Shown here: one piece after another, positions 50,801-62,446 of the stretch | Numbering within the stretch: the first letter of the stretch is position 1 | How the letters are laid out: each line of letters starts with the position of its first letter | Assembly (NCBI GenBank): GCA_002633005.1 | Contig: NMRA01000155.1 | Span: 367,844-431,843 of the forward strand | Reading direction: 5' to 3' | Origin: Phoronis australis | Lineage: Eukaryota > Phoronida > Phoronidae | Length of the DNA: 64,000 nucleotides | Notes under the pieces: generated by a model | Seen by the model: only the letters and a program-made list of their open reading frames with translations | Databases searched by the model: none | What the model was told of the DNA's origin: nothing | Program-made: the position numbers and the translations under genes

Positions 50801-53800
50801 CAAATGAGCAAATATCATATAAAGTACCAAGTGGGTATACCAAACAGCCAACTGGGCTATAACAATCTGCAAAGCAGGTTCCGGACAGGCTGAGAGAGCA
50901 GACCAGCGGGAGTGATCAAAAGAGATATTGTAAGGAACTTGGTGTTGTGGCTCAGTATGTGCCGAGAGTTGTGACCGGGGTGGAAAGAGGCAAGCTGCAA
51001 AGATGGACACTCGAGTACAGGTGTATCTGCTAGCTAGTGACGTATTTTCTTGCTTGACGGTAACACGCTCCGGGCTTGAAGGAGGTACCAGTAGTGACTG
51101 CAATAACAAGAGTAACTCACAGCAGAGTTTTTTCGATAAAAGGTAGCGACGTTGGGAAAGGTATAAATCGGTTGAATTGAGATTTTGTGGAACCCAGGGT
51201 AGGGAGCGTGGGAGAGGTATCAAATTGTCTAATTAAGAAAACTTACGAGTGAATGTACTGTTGCTTGAGGCTGGGCCAACAGGAAGGTGAAGAGAAAGAA
51301 CAAACAGCGCTACCATCGGACTTGTTAGGAACTAACTAGGAGTTGGATATGAAGCATGAAGGGCTGTATAATGTTATTTGCCCAATAATAGGATTTATGT
51401 CAGAGTGCCATAAATCTCCTTATTGGGGACAAATAAAACAACAACAATAATATATATTTTAGGTTGTATTGGGAATTTCAGGGTCACAGCTCCACAAATG
51501 AATATTTCACAGAAGGAACCAGGTGGGTTCCTTAATTACATGAAATAACACATTTACGATAACCAGTGTGTAATTGAGGATCGCAGATTAGCAAAATACC
51601 AAATGGGTACATAATACCAAATGGGTATTGGCCGATTTCCTACCAAGTAGGTCGAGCAAAACGGCAAATTCAATAACAATTACCAAATGGGTTCAAACTG
51701 CCAAATGGGCAAATATCATTTAAAGTACCAAGTGGTTACACCGAACAGCCAAAGGGGCTATAGCAACCTGCAAAGCAGGTTCCGGACAAGCTGAGTGAGC
51801 AGACCAGCCGCAGTGATAAAAAGATATTGTAAGGAATGTGATGTGTGGCACAGTATGTGCCACATGGGCAGAGTTGTTCATGGATGAACAATTCTGTCCA
51901 CCGCCCCTCTTAATTTATATTTTGCCATAGGCACCTCCCACGATAACAACTTATTTTCAGCATCAAAATAGTCATTATTGATGAAATCTTTACAATATTG
52001 TGACTTAGGCCTATTATTAAGTGTTATATCTCTGTTATGCCATATCATCTGGTCACAAACAGTCACATCTTTAAAAACATTGTGATTCCAATGCTCACTC
52101 ACCGACAAAATTTCTCGATAAAAATTATCGGTTATCGTTTTAAACAGTTTGTTTACGTTAAAGTCACACGACCAAACCAGTTCACCACCATCACTGAGAA
52201 TCGTTATGAAAATTTGTAAATGTGTCCCTACTGGTAAGAGCATGGCTGACGGTTTTTGAACAGTTTGGCAACTGTGGCGCCCTCTAGTGACAGTTTGCTT
52301 TTTCTCATCCGCAGCTGTTTCTCCCTGCAGGATCTTTGTGAAATTTGGCAAGCTTATTTCTATGAACGTGACTACAGTAGACTACGTTTGGACGTATATG
52401 ACTACCACTATATTCTCAGTGCAAGTTTTATTTTTTACGGTCTTGTCAGGTGCGCACCTATTAAGGAGAGCATGCTGACTTGCTATGCACCCATAGAGGC
52501 TACTAGCATTTCTCCATACATGCGCTATATGCGATGCACACGGTGGGCGCACATCAAAGCTCCACGTTGCTCTTGTTTAGTGAATGTATTAAAACGTGTT
52601 GTATGGTTGATCTAGTTTTCGACAAAAAAGCAAATAAACGTAAGAACGATATATCACCCCTCGTCCAGATTATCAACTCCCTGGTATCAGAAGTGCATAA
52701 CTAGCACAAAATGAAGAATTTCAAAATAATTTTCTTTTAAAACACTGATTGCGGATAAATGTCACACAATCAGAGAGGGGATTGTGATATTTTGAGATCT
52801 GAAATAAACCTTTTGCTATTAGACTGGTTTGTTAAACTTCATTAATCCTATTTCATGGTTTTCAAGACTGTAAATAATTGTATGAAACAGGAGCACGACT
52901 TTTTATAGAATGCGCCCAGGGGCTTAATTGTCAGATTGATGTTGCGTATTCTGTGAAGTGTTTTAAAAAACACTTAAAGACAGTTCATTCATTCCGCCAA
53001 TAGGTACAGGCAGTTGCCCGTCATGGTTTTTATACACGGAGGAGAATACGTCTATGGTTCCAAGAACTCATATTTTGGAAACGGTTTGGTCCAGAGAGAG
53101 GTCATTTTGGTCGTGATAAACTATCGACTCGGTGTCCTTGGGTTTTTGGCTACTGGTATGTATTATCCGTGTGTGAGGCTTAAAAGCATAACCCTCTTAT
53201 TTCGTACGCTTGCCAGTTATAAGAAAATGTCAGTTGAATCAAAACTCCCAACCGATGTCTAGTTACATAACAAGAGTTTTGTTTTCAAATGTGAATACCG
53301 GAAACTTAGATATTAAACCAAGTTTTTGTGATTTTACCCAAAACTGCTTTTGTCGCCTAATTTTACACTTAGTAGGTAAGACCCTGGCCGGAAAGCTGAA
53401 AATTATTCACCTAAAGCTATGTTTTCACTGTTATAAAACGGATTCGGTGGTTCCAGACGTGTGGTCTTTTCTCGCAGGAAGCGTCATTGACGATTTCCAA
53501 TTTAGCAGATTTTGTAAGGAATTGTCGAACTCGAATCAAATTTTTGGGGATTCACGAAAGCCTAAAAAGTATTATTTCGCTCAATGAATTGGTAAATATC
53601 CGTATTTAGTATTTATTTAAAGTGGCATTTGCTCTTTACTCATCGCCAGGTTAATTGACGACTCAACATATGTCACAGGTTTCCCATACTACGTTAGAAA
53701 ATGATTTTCGTTTTCAAACCTAGGTTATCGGTTAGTAAAGAGGCCGTTCAAAGTATTTGATTTTAAAGCTGTTACAGACCCGCCTTTCATATCGTTTGAT

Positions 53801-56800
53801 TACCACCACTTACTGTTATAAAACTGGTTTCTTAGGCTGGAGATTAATTCAAGGCTTCGAAAGGGCTGACGGTTTGTTGTTGATTGAGATCAGCTCTACA
53901 AGTCGGCTGATCAATTAATGCGCCGTGCACTGATCTCAACGAATAGCAAATTGTCAGTTCTTTGCAAACCCCGAACCTGAACGAGTTAGGGCCACCTTTA
54001 TAGTGGTATGTGGTTTTCAAATTTAAAAGTCAAAAAGTTGCTTCTAGCCACTTTAACACTTGGTTAGTTCTTCCCAGGTTGAACTGTTAGGTATGGTAAT
54101 GTACTGTCTGAATTTTTGATAATTGTGGCAACCAATTACCATCGATAGGAAATTGGTGAGTTCATTTTCGTAGAATGAAAGAGCCTTGCTAGGGATTTTA
54201 GTGTTTCGGCTTTAAGTAGGGAGGAAATGTCTTATAAGACTTTTGAATTTCCGGTGGTGCACAAGCAAAATGGCCGCCGGTATGACAACCGGAACCCCAA
54301 AGTTAATTTTTGTTATTAGTCTCGGAAATAAGCGATTTAAATGTTGAGCTTGTTAAATTAAATTGAAAATTTAAGGTGTCTGACAGAAGTCTGTTGAATT
54401 TATCAGATTTGCATTTTTTATTGAAACTTTAAACAGATACAGAGGCTGACTTAAAATCATAGCGCATAAATTACAGTTATTCCTTTGCACCATTTTGGTG
54501 GAGATTTTCTTCTGATTTGCCCTGTTCACAAAATTATAGAAAGTCTGAATATTTTGTGACGCCTTATTTACGAGGATTCATTTCTCCTTCTGCAAATCGT
54601 CAGTTACAATTATCGAAGTGAATGACGTTTAGTGGATATTAATGAACAAAAATAAATGCGTTATGACCTTGTAATTTTTTTATTTAATGATGTTTGCGAA
54701 ACATATTTTAAATTGGTGACAACAAAGAAAGGAACAGACTGCTTAGGCTTCCCTACTTGAACTTTAATGTGTGCTGACTAGATACAAACTAAAAACTGGA
54801 AACAAACTGATTAAATGAAATCAAATGGTGATGGATACTTCACAAGAAAAATTATTTCGCCATTACATTCTTTACAGGAGACAAAGCGTCAATAGGTAAT
54901 TACGGTCTTATGGATCAACATTTGGCTCTGAAGTGGGTGAAGGAAAACATTGGGCACTTTGGAGGTGATCCTAGTAAAGTAACTATCTTTGGAGAATCCG
55001 CTGGAGCCGGAAGTGTTATGTTCCAAGTAATAGCACCAGCCAATAGAGGACTCTTTAAACGAGCTATTGCTGAGAGTGGCGCCACCGAGTGCCCATGGTC
55101 ACTTGTCACAAACGAAACAGCTCTTGTAAATGCGAAACGAATGGCGGAAAAAGTAAACTGCTCCTCGACAAGTACCCACATGATGGTTAATTGCCTGAAG
55201 CGAATCGACGCCATGGATGTCATTAATGCTGGGGGGGATTTCATGAGTCCTATCTCCATGAATCCTGTTACTGATGGCCATTTCATTCCGAAGTTACCGG
55301 AGCAGATGTATAAAGATGGTGTAGCGCGAAATATCACGGTTATGATGGGACGTACGAGGCATGAAGGTTACGGTTCTATTGACTATCCAGAACTAGTACT
55401 TGCGCGACTTAGAATGGAAGAGAAAAGTCCGTCTTTGGCCAAAGCTGTCGATTTCTATTACCGTGATTTCTTTAAAGCTGTTCAGAATGGGCTCACTGAC
55501 TGGGAAGACAAACTACAGTTGGTTGACTTAGAGACTGATTATATGTTTTCGTATGGTATCGAGAAAGAAGCGAATCTTCACGTTAGGTAAGAATGCTCCT
55601 CTGGTGGTAAACCTTTTACTTTATTTTTATGCGCCCACATGCTTATGTGCGATTGCATATTGCAGTCATCACTGTCTGGGCGTCCGTTACTGTATCTCCT
55701 AAACCCTTCACTGGATCTTAATGCCTATTTGGCAGTAGTGTTTCTATGACGCAGACGACGAATGGTGAATAAATTCGGATTGATCCGACTACTACTAGTG
55801 ACAGTTTTACTTTCTTACTTTTGCCTCTCTATCGTTGGAATTCTTGGATGAATTTTCATGAAATTTGGCAAATAGGCTTCTATAAAGACGACGACATTTT
55901 TCTATTCTCGGACGGCTTGGAAGACTCTGCGTTGCCTGGTGGCCTTTTTTAAAAATTTCAAGTCAGTTTTTGGCGTCCAACATTCTGTCAGCCAAACTGC
56001 TTGAGGGATCATTATGAAAATTGGCAAGCTTGTTCCTAATGAGGAGACTGAAGTTGACAGTAATTTTTGGATGGGTTTGATTTCTCTGGCGCCCCCTAGT
56101 GGGGAATTCATTTCACCAGGGAATGTCGTAACTCGATCTTCAGTTTCGTTGGGACATTACCCGATGAAATTAATTCTCGATAGTATATGGCAGTAATATT
56201 CTTACGTATGTGGGATAACCTATTTATTCCATATATGTATGGACTTATTTGCATCATCGTGGCAATACCTTGTTGCCCTGTGATTTGGCTTGTTGTTATA
56301 TGACGTCATATGCATTCCAAGACATGGACGGCACAAGGCACTGAAAAAGTGGGGGACTAAAGCCTCCTTAGCTCCCCTTTTACGTGGTGCACCGCCTATA
56401 GACCATGTGCGGTGAAGCCATAACTGAGAAAGTGGAGGCTATAGCCCCCAGCCCCCTATGGTGCGCCGCCCATGCAAGAACGTACCTAAGCCGGTTAAAC
56501 GACAAGACAATACGTGAAAGTGTTGAATAGCAAGTAAAGTTTTATTTCAAAATAAATTGATCAGAAATTTCAATATGTGAAACATGCACGATACAGCATC
56601 GACCCATTCAATAATATCAAACGTTTGTCGGAAACTTAGAAACACTAGCTTCCTGGTCTATTTTCGTGTCTTCGCTTCTGGAATGTAAATAGTAATAGAA
56701 ACATTTCCCCGTATTGATCACAGATTGAAAAATAGCGGTGGAAACTGCTGATTTGCTGAACTTGAGGTAAGGACTGTATCGCAAAAAGCAAAGTTTACGC

Positions 56801-58295
56801 TATGGCCTGTAGCGACGGAGGGTACGTTGAACTCTGCGAGCAGACGATTGTCCCAGTAAAAAAGCACATACTCGATATTAGGTTATAATTTCTTGTAAAG
56901 ACCTTAGCTCTCAGTGTAGTTATGCTGTATCTATAAAAAACGAAACGCTTTTGTTGGATTTGAGTTAGATTTTTGGCTGATTTTGCTGCCCGGTGACGCT
57001 ACTGAGATTGACCTATTTAAAATGACTCAAACTGAAACTTCAGCGAGGCCCCAAAATAGCCACCATGGGTCGGAATTTTCATCGGTATTTTTTCTATTTT
57101 TGGAGCAATAAAACTGCTTTTTCAGGTGCGTTGCACACGCAAATTTACTACACAAGAAAACGGCTCACTAACCGTGAAATACGGCTTCAACCGTTGAATA
57201 CGGCCTCTACCGTGGTATACTGATTGGCTATATTTTCCAAAATTTCACAGTTGATAACGTGACGTATACAACATCCGTATTTTCACCTATATTTGATAAA
57301 TGTACGCCAGTAATGATTCTTGTGCTTGACTGAGTGAAAGTTTTATTTTGTCTTTTGTTTCAGCAACGGGGGAAAGTTGTATAGGTTCCTGTTCAATTTC
57401 CACGCTGGCGTCTTCTACTTTTATAATTCCTCCACCCCAGACTTCATATACGGAGCTCACGGTGAAGAGTTGGCGTACGTCTTCGGCAACGCGTGTGTAC
57501 GCATGCCAGAGCTTGATTTAATGGTAAAACGTGTCAAAGTGACTAAAAGCGATATCACCATGTGCCACGCAATGATGGACATGTGGACTAACTTCGCCTA
57601 CACGGGGTAAATTGTCTATAAGAGTTAAAGAGCTGTAATCCTCTATTTGGTCAAAATGCACTCTTGCTTTGGCCAACTAACCATCATAAAACTGACTTTG
57701 ATTTGTTCCGTAGTCAAATTAGAAGTGTTTGCTTGACTTGGTAAGAACTGACAGATCGCTATCGCTCGAGACCTTGCACGCCGGATAGAGTGACTGACCG
57801 TGTCGAGCCAATTTTTGGGTTGTTGAATATTCTATAACTTATCAAACTTTAAAACCAATGCTGGGATTCTCAGGAAGTCTTTCAGAACATTAACTGGAAA
57901 ACGACAGTTCTTCTGTTTTTGCCAACACAATTTACTTGTGCACACTCTCTTTGGCAGCCTACCAAACCCACCTGTACCCTAAAAATTTTAAAACTGAAAG
58001 TCGTTGATACACTCATTAAAACAAATGTCCATTGTTTATATATTTTAGGCACCCATTAATGGGCAGACGACATTTCAATTTACATTGGCCTCAATACACA
58101 ATGGATACACCATACATCTTCAATATCAACGAAAACCTCACCATGTCATCTGGTGACGACTTGGTAGTTACACCTCATGGCAATCCAGAGCTGTTCCGCC
58201 CCAAGAAGGTTGCGTTTTGGAACAAATTGGCTCCAGAGCTCAGGAAAATCGACATCCCCAAGTTGTGCAATGCGTCAACTACGCCAATGCCTTAG
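40418..58295 (+). CDS. Gene 3: secreted two-domain carboxylesterase, paralogue with HGGE oxyanion motif
   Basis: Predicted join: 40418-41856, 42285-42574, 46332-46581, 53004-53155, 54878-55586, 57364-57606, 58049-58295. This gives 1,109 residues from MFKMR. The next ATG (40427) aligns with the start of genes 1 and 2, and an upstream in-frame ATG at 40370 would put 16 polar residues before the signal peptide, so it is not preferred. Domain 1 is triad-less (Gly214, Gly335, Ala450) and its oxyanion region is further changed to QDSGF. Domain 2 keeps Ser751, Glu873 and His979, but the third oxyanion glycine is Glu674 (HGGEY). Introns 2 and 3 are enlarged to 3.8 and 6.4 kb by repeats and insertions. 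The enzyme probably binds or turns over ester-like ligands, but standard esterase activity may be reduced. Confidence 0.85.
42285..42574 (+). CDS. Gene 3 exon 2: domain 1 end, linker, domain 2 start
   Basis: 290 nt, acceptor GTTTTCAG, donor GCAG|GTAATT. The linker reads NEECRNDTSSA, keeping the Cys and the sequon. Confidence 0.85.
43997..44127. repeat. Hairpin MITE-like repeat in gene 3 intron 2
   Basis: ATTACATG...CGTTATCTCC pairs with GGAGGATAACG...CATGTAAT, arms about 60 bp. A half copy is at 26340-26430. Confidence 0.55.
44248..44850. mobile_element. MITE-like repeat, copy 2
   Basis: Matches 198-800 along its length, from TTATCCCATACGC to CGTATGGGA near 44847. Confidence 0.5.
45000..45923. 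repeat. 461 bp duplicated segment around a single N
   Basis: 45000-45460 and 45462-45923 differ at about three positions and abut the N at 45461. A small Cys-containing open frame (45792-45983) crosses its right copy. I do not recognise it and do not call it a gene. Confidence 0.88.
46332..46581 (+). CDS. Gene 3 exon 3: N-terminal part of active domain
   Basis: 250 nt, acceptor CACTTTAG. It encodes YLDIPYAVPPVGDLRF and [11 protein letters not shown]. Confidence 0.84.
48047..48079. repeat. Short CCGT-type tandem repeat
   Basis: CCGTCCGTCTGTCCGTCCGTC, lying in the dispersed intronic repeat of gene 3 intron 3. Confidence 0.7.
48760..51168. repeat. 1.2 kb duplicated segment around a single N
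   Basis: 48760-49960 and 49962-51168 are about 98% identical and abut the N at 49961. Probably an assembly duplication that inflates gene 3 intron 3. Confidence 0.85.
49324..51906. mobile_element. Inserted element with 12 bp target duplication in gene 3 intron 3
   Basis: The sequence from TGGGGACAAATAAAACAAC to GTCCACCGCCC is absent from gene 2 intron 3 and is flanked by CTCTTAATTTAT on both sides (49312-49323, 51907-51918). After removing the N-flanked duplication its true size is about 1.4 kb. Its start recurs inside at 51424, so it holds a partial direct repeat. No protein is recognised; long minus-strand frames reflect a repeated CCAAATGGG-type motif. Confidence 0.55.
53004..53155 (+). 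CDS. Gene 3 exon 4: oxyanion-hole exon (HGGEY)
   Basis: 152 nt. The codons CAC GGA GGA GAA TAC give HGGEY, an acidic side chain where nearly all type-B esterases have the third oxyanion glycine. Confidence 0.87.
54878..55586 (+). CDS. Gene 3 exon 5: nucleophile and acid of active domain
   Basis: 709 nt. FGESAGAGS (Ser751) and RHEGY (Glu873) are intact. Confidence 0.9.
55640..56130. repeat. Dispersed intronic repeat in gene 3 intron 5
   Basis: Contains GAAATTTGGCAAATAGGCTTC and GCGCCCCCTAGTGG, as in 30600-31450. Confidence 0.5.
57364..57606 (+). CDS. Gene 3 exon 6: catalytic histidine
   Basis: 243 nt, nearly identical to gene 2 exon 6. IYGAHGEELAYVFG carries His979. Confidence 0.88.
58049..58295 (+). 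CDS. Gene 3 exon 7: C-terminus
   Basis: 247 nt to TAG, acceptor TATTTTAG. It closes domain 2 with WPQY and FRPKKVAFW and has no anchor sequence. Confidence 0.87.
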
Positions 58296-60480
58296 CTGAA
58301 GTTACTGCAGGAACTCATTGACTAGTCGGCGGGGGTGTTTAGCCAACTATCTACAGTAATGTAGGTTTTAACTCAGTAAAAGTATATATTTTCTGAAAGT
58401 AGAAAGCCGAGAGAATGTCATTCTTGACCTTATGCTAATATGCTATTAATTAGGTCATGGGGCCGTGTCCCTTTAGTAAAATTTAACAAAAAAATAAAGG
58501 TACCTACCATGAAAAACAACGGTATCAAAAGCACGGCCAAATTTGACTTGATGAAAATCTTCAGGAGGAAATCTCCAAAGCGCTGTCCCTTCGTTTTTGC
58601 ATCTTTCGATTTTTTTTCTTAAAAACAGTGCAAGTTTTATTTTCTATAGTATGTCATGCAAAAGTGGTACATTTTAAAAAGTATTGTTAACATGATGTTG
58701 CACAACATGGCATAAAGCGTGGTATCTGAAAGCTGCGATCAGTCATTTTGGAAATACATGTGTGATGCTCCGAAGATAGCCAAGTTTGGACATTTTCGAG
58801 GGTGCTGTATAAACTTAGAGCGTTCCATCCAAGAAGTGAACTTTTAATTAAATCGATTTGCTTATGTAAAATTGGTCTCAAGTTGTGCCTAACTCAAATG
58901 GGAAACCATTTCTGGGTTTGCCGAAAACGACATTTCGTTATTGCTTAGTACAATGCTCGGTACACAAAATGGCACTGTGTGACAAATAAACACTTGTAGA
59001 GTATAGCCTAAAGCGATAACGAACTATCAGTTTTTTCGAACTCCCAAAATCACCTCGAATTTGAATGGGGAAAATTTGAGACCAGGGTCTAAATCAAAAT
59101 TAGTTTTCGTGATAGAAGGTTGATTTATAACCGCTTTAAATCGAGGCGAGGCCGTTTCATTTGAACTCTCTAACTATACTACCTGACATTTTCGGTAACA
59201 TTTACAAACACAGTACAGAGCCATATCTACAGCTGTAATGTTTGTAGGGTTTCCGAAATTGAGCACTGTCAACAAGAATCGAACAAAAACAATGCTTTGT
59301 GAGAAACAGGACATTATTATTTATTTCTGCACGTTTTGTCTTATCTACAAAATACACTTAAAGCTGCATTTCGATATGCTTGGCTGGCAAAAAATTGAAA
59401 ATCGAATTTTGCCTTTTACTCGTATGATATCGGTAGCATAATTTTCGAACGATTATACATGATTCCATATCCACTGCCAACAAGAACATCTGACCATCAG
59501 CGGCTCAAGAAATGATTCAGAGTTTGTTGTAGTTCGCTAATCCTAAAATTGCAATTTCGTAAATGGAGCACAAACGCATTGCCTGTGACTTGAGTCGCCG
59601 TCTCATTTGGCAAGATTTCCAGTCCGGGTAAACGCGGTAGTACTTTTAAACCACAAAAACGCTTCGGTTAAGAATTCAGTTTTTCATATTCAGCCATCTA
59701 AACAGAGCGAAATGCTGCTTCAACTAAAGGTACTGTTGGTAAAACCAATTTCTTCCTCATTCCAAGTCGATGACGAATATTTGGGGTGCCGACTGTACGT
59801 CTTGGTTTTTTTTTAAGAATAATAAAGAAATGATTTGAACAAGCTTGACACAATGGTTTCTTCTTTTATTATAACTCAATAGTTAAGTAATCACGATAAC
59901 AACATCTTTACAACTGTTGTAAGGTTGTCCAATGGACCAATAGATTTTCTAGTCAAGCAACAAAAATTTTAACTTCACATTGTATGTATTCAGACATTGG
60001 GTGATGGAAGCCATGAACAGATGCACTCGTATACCACCAATGTTTTTATTATGTCGAGAATTTCTATGAAAAGGATAACATGTGCCTAAATTATTTCATT
60101 TCTGTATCGGAGTAAAGAACGTATGTTATAATAAAATGTAAATTTCAGTCAGATTCAATTCGTTGCCGCAATACAATGTCAGATGTTACTACGCTTATTC
60201 GATCATTCTATAGACGTCATTTTCCGTACAACTTACCTATACATCTAACAATTCACACGATAACGTCACTCTGAAATGCACAAACTTTGTATCGAACGAC
60301 CTTGGGCATTTCCAGTTCATTTCACTTGTACTTGTTTCACTCGAACTTTATCATTCAACATGAAGCTAGGACTGCCGATGGGAAGGGCGGACGCAAAGTT
60401 GGGCAGAACGGAAAAGAAATAGGGTGGACCGGCCTCAGACAAACCTTATGTGTAGGGTAGATGTGAAATCGAAAGGAGAA
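58296..60480 (+). other. 3' flank of gene 3, shared with gene 2
   Basis: Aligns with 34146-36450. Carries the candidate poly(A) signal at 59821. No gene. Confidence 0.6.
59821..59826 (+). terminator. Candidate poly(A) signal of gene 3
   Basis: AATAAA about 1.5 kb after the gene 3 stop, at the position matching 35598-35603 after gene 2, with the same downstream GT-rich stretch. Confidence 0.3.
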
Positions 60481-60544
60481 TCGTGTCATCGGCTTGTTGC
60501 AAAATTTTCAAATGCGGTGAGGTTATATTTACCTTTTACATTAT

Positions 60545-61158
60545 CATTTTGGCTAAACATTGAGGCTGTAATATCAGCACAGATAATAAACAAGTAGGGA
60601 GACACAGAATCACCTTGGCGGCAGCGTGACCGAGTTCACTATTTTAAAATACCGTCAAGTGAAGCCATGTTGGATAACACAAAGTTTTGCGCCTTTGTTC
60701 AGAAGACGACCTCAGCTTATAAATGTTTTGCCGGCATTGCAAAAACATAAAGTTTTGTAAATAAATTTCCACGACACAGAATCCAATGTTTCTTAGAAGT
60801 CTACTATTATTAAAAGACCAGCAATACTGTATTTATCAATGAACTGGAATAGATCATTTATTGTGCGTTTGTTTCTCCAATAAATCTTCCCTTTGTGAAT
60901 CCTGTCGGATCGCTATTTATCAGTTCACTATTACTACAATCCAAAGAGACAGCCCGAGAGAATCTTATAGCTCGTATTTAACAAAGGTATAGGTCGCCAT
61001 TTTCATAGATGCTCTCTTGATTTTCCCTTAGGAATGATACAAATAGCACCTTGGTGTTCCTATAAGCAACCGGATTTAAATCTTCTATTGAACGATCTCA
61101 GCATAAAGACGGAACTAATAAAAACTCGGATGAGAAACCATCAGGACCAGGCGTTTCG
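60545..61158 (-). pseudogene. LINE reverse transcriptase fragment (L1/Tx1-like)
   Basis: Reading the minus strand from 61158 gives, across stops and frame breaks, a PGPDGF-like start, GAICIIPKGKSREHL, KWRPIPLLNTSYKI, INDLFQFIDKYSIAGLLIIV and DSVSWKF. This is the ordered series of reverse transcriptase blocks up to just before the catalytic box. Several stops show it is dead. Confidence 0.75.
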
Positions 61159-62102
61159 TTTTTTTTTTTTATTTATCCCATACGCGTTGAATCAGTTGAG
61201 GGAAATACGGCCATATAATAATGTTTCCCGTATTCACCTCCCGCACTACTTCAACAGTGACCTCTGACATTGAAGGTTCAAAACGTAGGTCAATGTCGAC
61301 TCGACGTCGTTAGCCGGTTAGATCATCAAACTTGCGGATATAGCTTAAAGGAATACAATTGTAGCACTGTAACTACCACTCAACATGCACCCAGGTCTCA
61401 ATATTTTTAACGGCAAGCAAGTGGCAGGTCTACAGGGCAATTCAGGATGTTCAATCCCCCCAATCCTCTTCCATCGCAAAACCTGTACGTTCGATGGCNC
61501 TTTGTGAATCCTGTCTGATCGCTATTTATCAGTTCACTATTACTACAATCCAACGAGACAGCCCGAGAGAATCTTATAGCTCGTATTTAACAAAGGTATA
61601 GGTCGCCATTTGCCTAGATGCTCTCTTGATTTTCCCTTAGGAATGATACAAATAGCACCTTGGTGTTCCTATAAGCAACCGGATTTAAATCTTCTATTGA
61701 ACGATCTCAGCATAAAGACGGAAATAATAAAAACTCGGATGAAAAACCATCAGGACCAGGCGTTTCGTTTTTTTTTTTTATTTATCCCATACGCGTTGAA
61801 TCTGTTGAAGGAAATACGGCCGTATAATGATGTTTTCCGTATTCACCTCCTGCACTACTTCAACAGTGACCTCTGACATTGAAGGTTCAAAACGTAGGTC
61901 AATGTCGACTCGAATTCGTTATCCGGTTAGATCATCAAACTTGCGGATATAGCTTAAAGGAATACAATTGTAGCACTGTAAATACCACTCAACATGCAAC
62001 CAGGTCTCAATATTTTTAACGGCAAGCAAGTGGCAGGTCTACAGGGCAATTCAGGATGTTCAATCCCCCATTCCTCTTCCGTCACCAAACTGGTACGTTC
62101 AA
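60891..62102. repeat. About 600 bp duplicated segment around a single N
   Basis: 60891-61498 and 61500-62102 are about 97-98% identical and abut the N at 61499. Each copy holds part of the LINE fragment and an inverted end of the MITE-like repeat (TTTATCCCATACGCGTTGAA). Confidence 0.85.
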
Positions 62103-62446
62103 TCGCTCCTGAATCTAAACATGTGTGACAAGCCTTGGTAAGTCTATATGACCACTAATCTTCATTATTTGGTCTCACGCCACTCCATCATTTGGAGCTT
62201 AATATACATTTAGCCGATATAAAATTATCTGTAAGCCCGTACGGTACGGGCTATTGTATAAAGCCATCTTAGGTTACTATTTCGGCTGAAGATGATACGT
62301 TATCAGCGTTCCCAAACAGGTCTGTTTATTTTGGGAGAGTGCGCGGTGAATAATTATCTTTCATAATACTAGTTTCTTTCGCAGTTGTGGGCAGATAGAT
62401 GTGTACAGATCGGTAAGACGTTATTGCGTACTTTTGCTGCATAACG
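62041..62446 (+). promoter_or_regulatory. Conserved 5' flanking block of gene 4
   Basis: Same block as upstream of gene 3 with high similarity. The first 60 or so bases also occur at 61434-61498, because that segment is duplicated around the N at 61499. Confidence 0.4.

Larger units (their letters stand above)
46582..53003 (+). other. Gene 3 intron 3
   Basis: 6,422 nt, the largest intron. It holds the dispersed repeat at 47990-48420, an 11 N gap (48521-48531), the inserted element 49324-51906, the duplicated segment around N 49961, and stretches shared with gene 2 intron 3. Confidence 0.6.

Noticed and set aside
49507-51223. Minus-strand open frames of 141 and 172 codons in gene 3 intron 3
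   Set aside because: They are two copies of the same N-flanked duplication and are low-complexity by-products of the repeated CCAAATGGG motif.
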